Below, piece after piece: positions 9,654 to 17,980 of a DNA stretch of 20,265 nt; within the stretch, counting starts at the first letter, position 1, and the number at the start of each line of letters is the position of its first letter. Made by a program: the position numbers and the translations under genes. Origin of the DNA: Thoreauomyces humboldtii (taxonomy: Eukaryota > Chytridiomycota > Chytridiomycetes > Spizellomycetales > Powellomycetaceae); the NCBI GenBank assembly GCA_027596035.1, contig JADGJA010000389.1, forward strand, positions 1 through 20,265. The letters run 5' to 3'. The notes beneath the pieces were generated by a model. The model did no database searches. It had not been told where the DNA came from and saw nothing but the letters and a program-made list of their open reading frames with translations.

Positions 9654-10112
9654 ATGCAATTCGCCCTCCTCGCCGTAGCTCTCGCAGCCCCTTGCGCCGT
9701 TCTGGCTGCCACCCCCACGGTCCCCGGACCTTTCGGCTTCGCCACACCAACCGGCGGACTGCCGGTCCCGGGCGTCGTTCACGGCCCCGGTCCCGTTCTC
9801 CCCGCGACCGAAGTGGACCCTAACATGGGATCCACCGCCGTCGGCGTACCCGCAGAGGCCACCCCCATCGTGTCGCGCATCTCTTCAGCAGTTGCCTCAC
9901 CGAAGGCAACGCACTCGATGGTCATGGGACCTGGACCCGTCATCATCCATAACTCGACCATCATCCCATCCATCAGCGGAAGCAGCGCCGCTGGACCAGC
10001 CGCTACGGGAGCGACCGGCAATACTCCTCCGGCTTCCAGCGGAGCAAACGCCGTCGGTGCCGGAGGCCTCGCCGTCGCTGCTGCCTTCGCCTTTGTCATG
10101 GCAGCTCAGTAG
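9654..10112 (+). CDS. Small secreted GPI-anchored cell-surface protein
   Basis: A single-exon, 152-residue protein. Residues 1-18 are a signal peptide with probable cleavage after VLA. The C-terminus ends in a hydrophobic segment (about 135-150) preceded by a Ser/Gly/Asn-rich stretch (SSGAN), the pattern of a GPI-attachment signal. The mature part is rich in Pro, Gly, Ala, Ser and Thr, has no cysteine, and carries one N-glycosylation sequon (NST, about 100). The motif GPGPV occurs twice (about 45 and 93), suggesting an internal duplication. No catalytic domain is visible. A cell-wall or plasma-membrane structural role is inferred from composition only. The start at 9654 is the one that creates the signal peptide. 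Confidence 0.8.
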   Translation: MQFALLAVALAAPCAVLAATPTVPGPFGFATPTGGLPVPGVVHGPGPVLPATEVDPNMGSTAVGVPAEATPIVSRISSAVASPKATHSMVMGPGPVIIHNSTIIPSISGSSAAGPAATGATGNTPPASSGANAVGAGGLAVAAAFAFVMAAQ

Positions 10113-10302
10113 AGACGTCGTTAAACAGCCCGAAGGCACCCTTTTGTAGATTTCCAATATTTTTTTCCCCAAACCCTTGCTTCTTATCTCACTCTTTTTA
10201 CCAATATAAACATCAAACCAACATCAACGCTCGACGTTTGTTGTCGCGAGGCGAAAGCTCAGAGCCAAATTGAGAGAAATGTACAGCGAACATGTTGCAG
10301 AA

Positions 10303-10324
10303 CCCTCGATTTAAAGTTCGAGGG
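10303..10324. repeat. Inverted repeat downstream of GPI-protein gene
   Basis: CCCTCGA (10303-10309) and TCGAGGG (10318-10324) form a perfect 7-bp inverted repeat around an 8-nt AT-rich loop. It lies 190 bp after the GPI-protein stop. It may shape the 3' UTR of that gene or be a binding site; nothing decides between these. Confidence 0.4.
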
Positions 10325-10330
10325 ACCACT

Positions 10331-10338
10331 TGACGTCA
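10331..10338. promoter_or_regulatory. CRE-like site (ATF/CREB type)
   Basis: TGACGTCA is the full palindromic target of ATF/CREB-type bZIP proteins such as fungal Atf1 and Sko1. It lies 7 bp after the inverted repeat and about 830 bp upstream of the histidine-kinase gene. Stress-responsive control of that gene is possible but the distance is large. Confidence 0.4.
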
Positions 10339-10702
10339 CGCCGGGACCTAAGGGTGGTACGAGCCATCAGAGCTCACCCTCGGATCCCATTACAGAGTAA
10401 CCGTTGATCTTAGACGACAAGGAATAGTGACAGATTCAGATATCCCCGTTCGGGGACGTTCGGTCGTCACGCTAGTGATGTGTCTGGGGTTCCATGTCCC
10501 TAAGGGAAGCGGTCCCCGCCTTGCATGAATGCGATATGCTGCGATGTATTGAACGCGCTTGGAATCACTTCGATTGCGGAGCATGTCATGTTCAGCAGGA
10601 CGGGACCCTTCAATCACAATGCGAGTTTTTTGGGAATGAGTATGGAATGTGATGGGCCGCTAGAAAGGGGTTGCTTTTGTAGCGAGGGGGTTGCTCGACA
10701 GG

Positions 10703-11059
10703 TCACGTGGTCCATCCTGTCCGGGCGACTGGACATCCTTCCCGAGGGTGACCTCCGAGGGTTCCGAGTTCTCCGGCGACTCTCCGCACATCCCCTCCGC
10801 CACAACAAATGACGAGTGCGGTGGCTGCGATGACGCAGGCGATGATGTACAGACCGGTAATTTTGGTCCCCTGGATGGGAGAGCTACCGCCTCTTTGGAC
10901 AGTCGAGACTTGAGAGCGACGGGGTCTTTTCACCGGGGACCAGTCTCTCGAGCTTCGACGGACTCTACATGGTTCACCGCGGTAATAGAGCGCGGACCAT
11001 ATCACGGAGGATGGGTAGAGACTCCCCAGTGCGCGTGCGTCATGACATCGCTTTGTCAC
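10703..11059 (-). CDS. Weak candidate: small single-span membrane protein
   Basis: A minus-strand frame of 118 codons. Its middle part reads as a basic, Ser-rich stretch followed by a hydrophobic segment of about 17 residues (GLYIIACVIAATALVICC region), then a polar tail. Codons in the hydrophobic segment end mostly in C, as in the real genes here. The first third shows no such bias, the start is uncertain, and no family is recognised. If real it would be divergent from the histidine-kinase gene with about 107 bp between starts. Chance is a serious alternative. Confidence 0.22.
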   Translation of the reverse strand: MTKRCHDARALGSLYPSSVIWSALYYRGEPCRVRRSSRDWSPVKRPRRSQVSTVQRGGSSPIQGTKITGLYIIACVIAATALVICCGGGDVRRVAGELGTLGGHPREGCPVARTGWTT

Positions 11060-11166
11060 AGGAACATTGCACTATACCATAGGCGCATTATAATTACCGT
11101 GTCTACATCCTGGGGAGCCCTTCAAGAATTATCGCTTTTCACCTTCCCGACAACCATAGTCCGACC

Positions 11167-12956
11167 ATGCACGACCACGAGGATTCGCTCGCACCACCAA
11201 ACTACACAATGACTCGTCGCCGATCTCAACAGCTCAACGAGGACATGTCGTCCGACGAAGGAGACTCGCCTCACGTCGCAAACCCTGGCAAACGGAACGG
11301 TCGAAAAACGCACGAAGCCCCACAACCGACGCAGGCGGAAAAGGATGCCGTCGACGCGACGAACCACAAAGAATTGAAGGAAAAGTACAAGAAGCGGATG
11401 TCATCTCGCGATTACAAGTATTTCGATACGTACTCGGAAGAGGATCGTCGTCGGATCCTCATCGAGGCCAAACTGAGTCTCCAACACGCCAATGTCGACA
11501 AGATCAAAATCAAAACCACGGGGATGGAGTTCTTGGGAATCGTTTCTCACGTAGGTTTACGTGAGACGCAGAGATGAAGGGAACAATTTTGGGATGCTTC
11601 TTGACGTCGCGCTGACGGTGGGACATCTTGCAGGAGCTAAGAACGCCACTGAATGGGCTCATTGGCGTCATCGATCTGATGCAAGCTGACGAGATGTCCG
11701 ACGACCAGCGTTTGTACTGCAAGACGTTGGAGCAATCCTGCACCCACCTGCTATCGGTCGTTAGCCGGATGCAGGATCTCGCAGCCCTCCAGTATGACGG
11801 AGCAGCGTTGCGCAACAACATCCCGTTCGATATTGTTGCAACGATCACGGGGGTGGCCGAAAGCATGCAGCACATGTCCTGTCACACCGTAAGTGGACGG
11901 CTCGTGTGACAGGGAGAGAGCAAGAGGAACGCACGCAAAGAAGAGAGAGAATGACTTGTACCTCCTTCAGGGCAGAGGCACTCAGGTTGCCTTGGATTTG
12001 GACCCAGATCTTCCACTGTCCGTCAATGGAGACGTGACGAAGATTCAACAGGTCATAAGCAACCTGGTCGGCATCGCTACAACATCCAGTTCCGCAAAGT
12101 ACGCATCTCTGAAGGCGACCTTCGACCCGAAGAACGACAAAGAGGCAAAAATTCACATCGAGATCAAGGGCAAAAAGACGCAAACGCCCACCGCCCTGCT
12201 GGAAGGCTTCGACCTCGAGTTTTCCTTCGAGGATCTGTTTCAGCCGTTGACGTTCAATAACATGTCACAAAGCATAGTCATCTGCCGCGAGTTCCTGGTT
12301 CAAATCGGGAGCAAGCTCGAGATGAACATCGAGGATGACGAAACGCTCGTGTTCTGTTTTGCGCTGGACGTAACGTACGTGTTTGTCCGAAAAATCCGCC
12401 TCGGCCGTGCTTGTGGGCATCGTGAACTTATTCTCCACGATCTTTTCCAGATACGACCGCAAAGCTGTGGCTCGGGATTACGAAGGAGAGCTGGAAGGGG
12501 CACGGGAGACTGTAAAGATCCTTGTTGCAGAAGACAACAAGGTCAGCCGGCTGATCGCCAAGACGATGCTATCCAAACTTGGGTTCACGGACGTGGATGA
12601 TGCGGAAAACGGAAAGGAGGCTGTGGATGCGTTTGCAAAGAAGAATTACGACGTTATATTGATGGTGCGCAAAACTTTCTTCAGTGATGCACACGCTTTA
12701 TTGAAAACGGACATTGATGCTCGTGGTCTTTTTCTTCCAGGATTGTGATATGCCTGTCATGACAGGTTACGAAGCATGCGAACATATTCGAACGGTGATA
12801 AAAAACGATACGGTGAAAATCGTAGCGCTGACGGCTAACAGTACGAACGACGCCAAATGCCGATGCATAAAGTCGGGGATGAACGATTGGTTTTGCAAAC
12901 CTATCACCCTCAAGACCCTGAAGGAGATGCTGTATAAGTGGTTACCGCACGCTTGA
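11167..12956 (+). CDS. Hybrid histidine kinase with degenerate ATPase domain, five exons
   Basis: Exons 11167-11550, 11634-11888, 11971-12374, 12451-12664 and 12741-12956 (introns 83, 82, 76 and 76 nt; phases 0, 0, 2, 0) encode 490 residues. Residues 1-95 are polar and probably disordered; no sensor domain or membrane segment is seen. The dimerisation/phosphotransfer helix holds the H-box GIVSHELRTPLNG with phospho-accepting H128. The ATPase region (about 214-348) keeps an overall outline, with GD(x)nISNLV at 233-246 and FEDLFQPLTF at 299-308. It lacks the Mg-binding second Asn of the N-box (I248 instead), the DxGxG motif and the GxGLGL lid. The receiver domain (369-487) is intact: acidic pair E375-D376, phospho-acceptor D420 in MDCDMPVM, T450 and K472. 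It probably cannot use ATP itself but could take part in His-Asp phosphotransfer. The ATG at 11167 is the first of the open frame, and an ATG at 11209 is also in frame. Confidence 0.88.
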
Positions 12957-13502
12957 GGCTATCCGCTATGTTCGAAACCCAAACATCCGTCGCTCTCTCT
13001 TGCATTCTTTTTTGGCTACTTTTTTTTGATGTAATTATTTGCGCAAGACAACATGACGGCGACATAGAAAAAGTTGATTGCTTTTGACCTTCCTATCTAC
13101 CGAAGACCTAATCCTCAGCAGTCTGATGAGTGGCTGTTTGCTCCAGTCCCAGCCGGCCCACGTTCACCCACACATTCCCGCTACTTCCGCTAGCGCTCGC
13201 CAACCTCCCAATTTTACCGTACCTTCACTGATTTTCGCCTTGATCCCGCCTCGTCCTAAGTTTCGTGCCTTCGTGCCTCCCGGCCCCTCTATAGTCCTCA
13301 CGCCTGCCCTCCATCACCTTCCGCTCGAGCCCTCGGTTCGAAGGGTTCCCGAAGCTGTCAAAGGGCTGGGTTGGGCTGGTTGGTGCTGGATGTGGCTGTG
13401 AACGGCATTACCCACCTTGGAGACCGTTTCGTAGTTACGATTTCAACCGCTTCGTCATTCCCGGAACACCACCTCGACTCCCAACCTCTCTACCCGTCAA
13501 CC
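12957..13502. other. Intergenic region between histidine-kinase and TOM7 genes
   Basis: T-rich runs at about 13006-13042 probably belong to the 3' end of the histidine-kinase transcript. The rest is C/T-rich promoter and leader sequence for TOM7. A 107-codon frame at 13078-13401 shows no domain or signal peptide. Confidence 0.5.
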
Positions 13503-13936
13503 ATGCAAGAAGACACCCGCGAGCGCATCATGAAGGTCCTTGAGTGGGGAAGGAAAGCCGTCCACATCGGCTTCATTCCCTTCATCCTCTACCTCGGTGA
13601 GTCGACTCTTTCCTTCTCGGAGTCTGGAAAGCCGGAATGCCCTGGAGAGCGGAGGGACACGCAGGACGGCATTGGGGGAAAGTAGAGGTTGATATCAGGC
13701 CATCCCACCTGGACTGGCTGGCAGCTGGGTTCTCGATCAAAGAAGCTAGATCTCGTACCGGAATGCCCCGGACCGTAATAGCGCCAGATTTTTTAGTTCC
13801 TTGATGCAATGTTGCTAACACCATACTGGACGGCTCCTCGAGGGAAACTCTCGCTCATTCTTTGCCCCTTTCAGGCTTCACGCGGTCGTTCCCGAGGCCA
13901 AACATTCTCCGGCTCATTTCCCCGCTCGCGGCGTAA
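13503..13936 (+). CDS. TOM7: Mitochondrial outer-membrane translocase subunit Tom7, two exons
   Basis: Exons 13503-13596 and 13875-13936, with a 278-nt phase-1 intron (GTGAGT donor, TTTCAG acceptor), encode only 51 residues. Tom7 is a tail-inserted subunit of the TOM complex in the mitochondrial outer membrane that modulates TOM assembly and preprotein import. The N-terminal amphipathic part ERIMKVLEWGRKAVH leads into the single membrane segment IGFIPFILYLGF. The second exon then supplies the family C-terminus, a Pro-bearing stretch ending in LRLISPLA. The splice site falls inside the conserved Tyr-Leu-Gly, and the joined frame restores it, which strongly supports the model. Length matches the family (50-60 residues). 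The intron is almost twice as long as the coding sequence. The start is the first ATG, in a good context (caaccATGc). Confidence 0.93.
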
Positions 13937-14417
13937 AGTAGCTATGAAGACAACACTCGGCTGTCTACCATTGCGACTGGGTCCTCTCCATTCCTCGTCC
14001 GCTATCGTGCAGAGAGCATTTGTGCTCTATCCTCGGCAGACGCGCGGCATGGAGGATATACATACATCTTGCAAATCAATAACACAACATTTAACTGGCA
14101 TGTGCGCATGCACATTGAGCACGGTTTGGATGCTATTCGTCTGTGCAATTGATGCTGGTTTAAGAGGCGTGGGACGCGATGCTCAGAATAGGACCTGGAG
14201 TCCAGGTATGCTTGCGAAAAAGGGATTAGAGCTGGGAGGTTTGCTGCTTGCGGTAGCAGGGCGGACATGGTTCCATGTCCACTAGTCGTAGATAAGCAAT
14301 TTCATCAACCTGTTTGTTTTCGGTCAGAGGCTATGGCAGTGGCAGAGTGCACTCCGGCTGATGTGCATGTTGACGAAGAAGACACAAATTCACGACTTGG
14401 TATTCCCCCATCTGCCC
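13937..14417. other. Intergenic region between TOM7 and coiled-coil gene
   Basis: About 480 bp with the 3' end of TOM7 and the promoter of the next gene. No motif-bearing frame, repeat or RNA gene was recognised. Confidence 0.45.
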
Positions 14418-15599
14418 ATGGCATCCCTTCCGCGCACACCCGGACGACCATCAACGGATGGTGCACGCCGCCCACTATTGCATAGCGCAGAGAAAAAGCC
14501 TCCAACTTCGCTCAAAAAGTCTCACGCAAAGGTTTCCATTTCGCCACGGGCTCCTGCAGGATCTCCTGCGCAGCGCTCGGCTTCCACCCGCCCAAAGAAG
14601 GACTGGATCGACACAGCCAACGACCTTTCAGTCCTCAAGCTTTCTCCTCAGCAGCAAAGGCTCAGAAGAGACAATGCTGCAAAGTATACGCAAGAACACC
14701 GCACTATCTTCTCGGCGATGCAATACGAGCATCAAAGGGACAGGAATCGTGGAGCTCTCTCCCCCTCTCCATCCTCGGTTTCCACTTGCGACGGGGAATC
14801 CAACGCGGGAGTCTCGGCCATAACGACGATTTCGACGCGTCCACCCTCTCCGTCCACCCGTGGCGCTTGGGGTTTGCAAGCGGAGGTGGATTTCGATCAG
14901 GAGATGGAAATTTGGGAGAGGACGCAAAGGGTGTTGAAGCCAAGGACTACGATATCAAAGAGCACAAAAGAAAACACCGTTCGACCTAGAATACCACCTA
15001 TCGATCACATTGAAGGCGATCTTGATCCTACCTGGGGCTCTTCTTGGACGCGTGAGATGAAGGATGTGGCAGAAGGGTTAGCCCATCTCCACAACGTCAT
15101 TGCAGCTCAGGTTGGAGAACCGTTCGCCCCTGCACGCCTTCCTGCAGATGATGTCAGTAAGAGGGATCGAAGATGCCTTGAGAAAGGATTGCTTGATCTG
15201 ACTATCATGTACTCGTGCTAGGATGATTCAATCGTCCCATCGAGTCTCCTTACATCTCTTGTACGCGACACATTGGCGCGTGCCACCCGGTTTGTGAGCG
15301 TGATGTCGGACGAGCGACAGACTCAACACTCGCGCGCCGTGGATGCGTCGAAGCAGTTCGCGATCATGGAGGATAGGATATCGCTGTTGGAGATGGTTTC
15401 GGAAAGCACTCAGAACGAGGCCAACGCCTTGCAGCTTCGTCTGGAAAAAGAGACGGCCGCGCGGATCAAGCTGGAGCAGATTGTCGAGGGACTCGTTGCG
15501 GCAGAGGAGAGTCGGGCTGTAGCACGGGCTGTTGACCAGGCTTTGCAAGGGAGCGAGAAGTTCATGTGCCATGGGAGCGTTGGCGGACTTGTCGGATGA
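14418..15599 (+). CDS. Coiled-coil protein of unknown function, at least two exons
   Basis: Model: exons 14418-15152 and 15222-15599, about 370 residues. I do not recognise the family. Residues 1-60 are Pro/Ser/Lys-rich (PRTPGRPSTDG, PPTSLKKSHAK), and a block near 75-110 (WIDTANDLSVLKLSPQQQRLRRDNAAKYTQEH) looks structured. Residues about 130-165 are Ser/Pro-rich, and from about 250 onward there is a long charged helix with heptad character (ISLLEMVSESTQNEANALQLRLEK). No enzyme motif is present. The ATG at 14418 begins the compositionally consistent part, and an in-frame ATG at 14361 is possible. The intron uses an uncommon GTCAGT donor, required by phase; the stronger-looking GTAAGA four bases on breaks the frame. 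The 3' end is uncertain: another frame stays open with a plausible coding tail to 15687, or to 15769 after a further intron (15684-15744). The true C-terminus may therefore differ. Convergent with the F-BAR gene. Confidence 0.6.
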
Positions 15600-15772
15600 A
15601 CGGAATCCAAGGCCTTCCTCTCCTCGTATTATACCCATTACAAGAAGTGAAACTTCGGACTCAGAAAGCGTGGTCTCAATCAAGTAAGCACGTATGCCCT
15701 TAGGTTCCGCTTATTTGATCCAAAATATGGCCTTTGCATGACAGTGGCCATCTTTACAGTCCCTTTTGATCA

Positions 15773-17395
15773 CTACTCTAAATTTCCTAACTCTGCAGAA
15801 AAGATCTCCTCGTGGCCTTGGGGAGGCGGAGCACCGGGACGCTCTGGGGGTGGGGTGGGAGACCTGGCTAGTGTCGGAACTCCCGAGTCCGTAATTTGAG
15901 TAGTGTACCGTTCAGCAGACCGCACGTCGCTGAGAAAATCTGCTGTCAAACCGTCGCGCATGGAACTCCGGGGATCGGCGTTGCTAGACAGCCTCGTACT
16001 AGAGTCCTGTATCAAACCATCGGGCAGCCGGTCAGGATTAAGAAGCAGGGATGCTCTCCCTCGCGGTGGCGCGACCGGGATTGGCACACGATCAATCGAT
16101 AGTTCGAGGTGGACTGGCGCGTCCTCATGAGAGACTGTAGATACGCCATCAGCCGGTTGCGTGTGCTTTGCGACGATATCGCCGAGAGACCCTTGCCGTG
16201 AACGACGGCCGCTGGGCGGTTTGATGATGGAAAGGAGAGAGTTTGCTTGTCGACGTACGGCGGCCATAGGAGATTCCATATTTCCGCTATTGGCCGAGGC
16301 CGGCCCGCTCGAGCGTTCATAGTCGAGCGAATCCACGGAAGATGATCGGCGCGCACTTGGTTTTGAGTCGCCCGCACTGCCGTTCCCGAGCTGAGCCAGC
16401 CTGGCCTCCTGACTCCCAGATCTCGAAAAGCTGCGACCACTGACGGTGCTGACAGTGCTCACCGGCCGCTGAATGACAATCCGGGAAGCCCTGCTTGTCC
16501 CCGTCCCTTCTGCCATCACAAAGTCCGCATTGTCCTGCACCCCATCGATCTTTTCTACCGCATCCCGCATGGCGGGAATGGCATCGTCCACCGCACTAGC
16601 AAACAGCTCTCCCTGTACCGCCACAAAAGACTGCATGACCTCCTTGACGACGTCCGCGCGGGCCGTCTCACTGGCCTCCACCTGCACCGCGCACTCTTCC
16701 GCGCACTCCTCCCAGGAGTCGACAGCGTTGGCGTGCCGAGCGATGGCGGTCCTCAGCTCACGTTCCGCCACGTCCCGCGCGACGTTGGCGGCCGCAGCCT
16801 TGATCTGTGCCTTATCGCGACTCGGTCGATCTCCTCCGACGACCAGAGGTATCGCTGTATCCCGCTGCTCGCGTATGTCTCTGCAACGCGAACTGTACGT
16901 CGCCTGCGCCTTGGTGGCAGCCGCCGCCTCCCTTGCGACGTTCTTTGCAGCGGACGCTATGGATGCGTCCATGTCTCGTTTCAGTGTCTTCTGCGCGGTC
17001 AAGAGGGACTGGAGGAGAGGCACGAGGTCGGAAAGGATGGTGGCTGCGAAGGTGCTGTGAGCCGTGACGAAGTGGCGAGACTGCAGCTGCACCGTCATGG
17101 ACGCCTGCTGGACTGTCCCACCGCCCGACCGCAGCGGATGCGAGTGTATGATGTTCGCCAAGCCTTTGGCGTAATCCTCTTCTAGGGCCGCTCTAAGGCC
17201 GAGCATGTCGACGAGCTCCTTTGTTGATTCGATTCCTTGGCCAACTTTGCTGCTAAGAACCCCAGGGCCGTTTTGCTCCTGGCCCTGACGCAGAAAACCT
17301 TCAGTCAGACAGCGACCTGGACAACCCCATGCTGTTCGAAGCGCAACCTCACTTACCCAGAAATTGTCTTTGAACTGCAACGTTCGTTCTCCCAT
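15773..17395 (-). CDS. F-BAR (FCH) domain protein, two exons
   Basis: On the minus strand, exons 17395-17357 and 17284-15773 flank a 72-nt phase-0 intron (GTAAGT donor, GCGTCAG acceptor), giving 516 residues. F-BAR proteins are membrane-curving dimers that link the plasma membrane to actin, endocytosis or the septum. The joined N-terminus reads FKDNFW|GQEQNGPGVL, the typical start of the FCH motif. It is followed by a Gly-rich turn and LRAALEEDYAKGLANI, which matches the conserved Glu-x-x-Tyr-Ala-Lys. Long Ala-rich helices continue to about residue 265. The remaining 250 residues are Ser-rich and likely disordered, with basic Arg-Arg-Ser clusters (possible kinase sites) and a Pro-rich SPTPPPERPGAPPP near the end. 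No SH3, RhoGAP or mu-homology domain is seen, so it does not match the full Cdc15, Bzz1, Rgd1 or Syp1 layouts. Reading through the intron would place 24 non-family residues inside the FCH motif. Confidence 0.87.
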   Translation of the reverse strand: MGERTLQFKDNFWVSEVALRTAWGCPGRCLTEGFLRQGQEQNGPGVLSSKVGQGIESTKELVDMLGLRAALEEDYAKGLANIIHSHPLRSGGGTVQQASMTVQLQSRHFVTAHSTFAATILSDLVPLLQSLLTAQKTLKRDMDASIASAAKNVAREAAAATKAQATYSSRCRDIREQRDTAIPLVVGGDRPSRDKAQIKAAAANVARDVAERELRTAIARHANAVDSWEECAEECAVQVEASETARADVVKEVMQSFVAVQGELFASAVDDAIPAMRDAVEKIDGVQDNADFVMAEGTGTSRASRIVIQRPVSTVSTVSGRSFSRSGSQEARLAQLGNGSAGDSKPSARRSSSVDSLDYERSSGPASANSGNMESPMAAVRRQANSLLSIIKPPSGRRSRQGSLGDIVAKHTQPADGVSTVSHEDAPVHLELSIDRVPIPVAPPRGRASLLLNPDRLPDGLIQDSSTRLSSNADPRSSMRDGLTADFLSDVRSAERYTTQITDSGVPTLARSPTPPPERPGAPPPQGHEEIFSAELGNLE

Positions 17396-17980
17396 GTCGT
17401 GTCCTCACGGCTGCTTCTTGCAAAGGTTCTAGACGAAGGGTTTCATCTCGCCTGATCGACAAAAATTCAAAGCGTTAGAGATGTTGAGGAGACATCGCCT
17501 GATCTATTTCCGGAACATTGTTCCCAGCTTGAGGGTGCGCACAGCAAGGCTGGAGAGATCTTCGAAATAAAGATGCTTGGCTGTTCGGACAAGGAGTTTC
17601 CCAGCATTTCCCTCAACCGTTACCTGTCAGAATGGACTGCGGGATACAGTGGGTGATGGCTGAAAGTTGAGCGATGGGAGCGAGGGCCGAGTGCGAGGTA
17701 GTAGGAGACGTCAGCGCTCTGAGCGATGCAAAGGTCTCGAAAGAAGCATAACGAATGCAACATGGCTGTTAGTTTAGATCTTGTGTGAAAAACATATTGC
17801 TTAATGCTTTCGCAGGAGAAGACAGTGCTTCAGCCTGAAAGAGGACAAAGAGCGGCATGGTGAGTCACGGTCAATCATGATCAGAGAGCTTCGAGGGAGT
17901 CTGTCTCGCTGGATGTCCGGCGGCATCGTCCGCGCATAACTGACGACCATGCAGGTAAGCTGTACTGTATGGACAGCAGT
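17396..17980. other. Intergenic region between PIKK remnant and F-BAR gene
   Basis: About 585 bp between two minus-strand genes. I searched the minus-strand frames for the rest of a PIKK kinase domain (catalytic-loop DRH-type and DFG motifs, FATC end) and found none; all frames are broken by stops. A possible leader splice donor (CAG then gtaacg, near 17620) suggests the F-BAR transcript may have a 5' UTR intron, but I could not confirm it. Confidence 0.5.
17429..17446 (-). promoter_or_regulatory. Five-codon upstream ORF before the F-BAR gene
   Basis: On the minus strand an ATG at 17446 is followed by four codons and a TAG, ending 33 nt before the F-BAR start. If it lies in the leader it could reduce initiation at the main ATG. 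The transcript start is unknown. Confidence 0.3.

Larger units (their letters stand above)
10113..11166. other. Intergenic region between GPI-protein and histidine-kinase genes
   Basis: About 1.05 kb. It contains the inverted repeat at 10303-10324, the CRE-like palindrome at 10331-10338 and the weak minus-strand membrane-protein candidate at 10703-11059. An AT-rich element (ttataatta, about 11087-11095) precedes the histidine-kinase start by about 70 nt and may be its core promoter. No other gene or tRNA is apparent. Confidence 0.5.

Noticed and set aside
13330..13350. tRNA-like GGTTCGAA (T-arm/B-box)
   Set aside because: The flanking bases do not form a 5-bp T-stem, and no A-box or acceptor stem is found upstream. 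A similar GTTCGA at 10316-10321 is explained by the inverted repeat.
13078..13401. Plus-strand 107-codon frame upstream of TOM7
   Set aside because: Pro/Leu-rich translation of C/T-rich leader DNA with no domain or signal peptide.
15228..15683. Minus-strand 151-codon frame opposite the coiled-coil gene
   Set aside because: Antisense to a clear heptad-bearing helix on the plus strand; it has no recognised domain.
17285..17356. Reading the F-BAR gene as a single uninterrupted exon
   Set aside because: The extra 24 residues split the FCH motif and coincide exactly with a GTAAGT...CTGAC...CAG intron of typical length.
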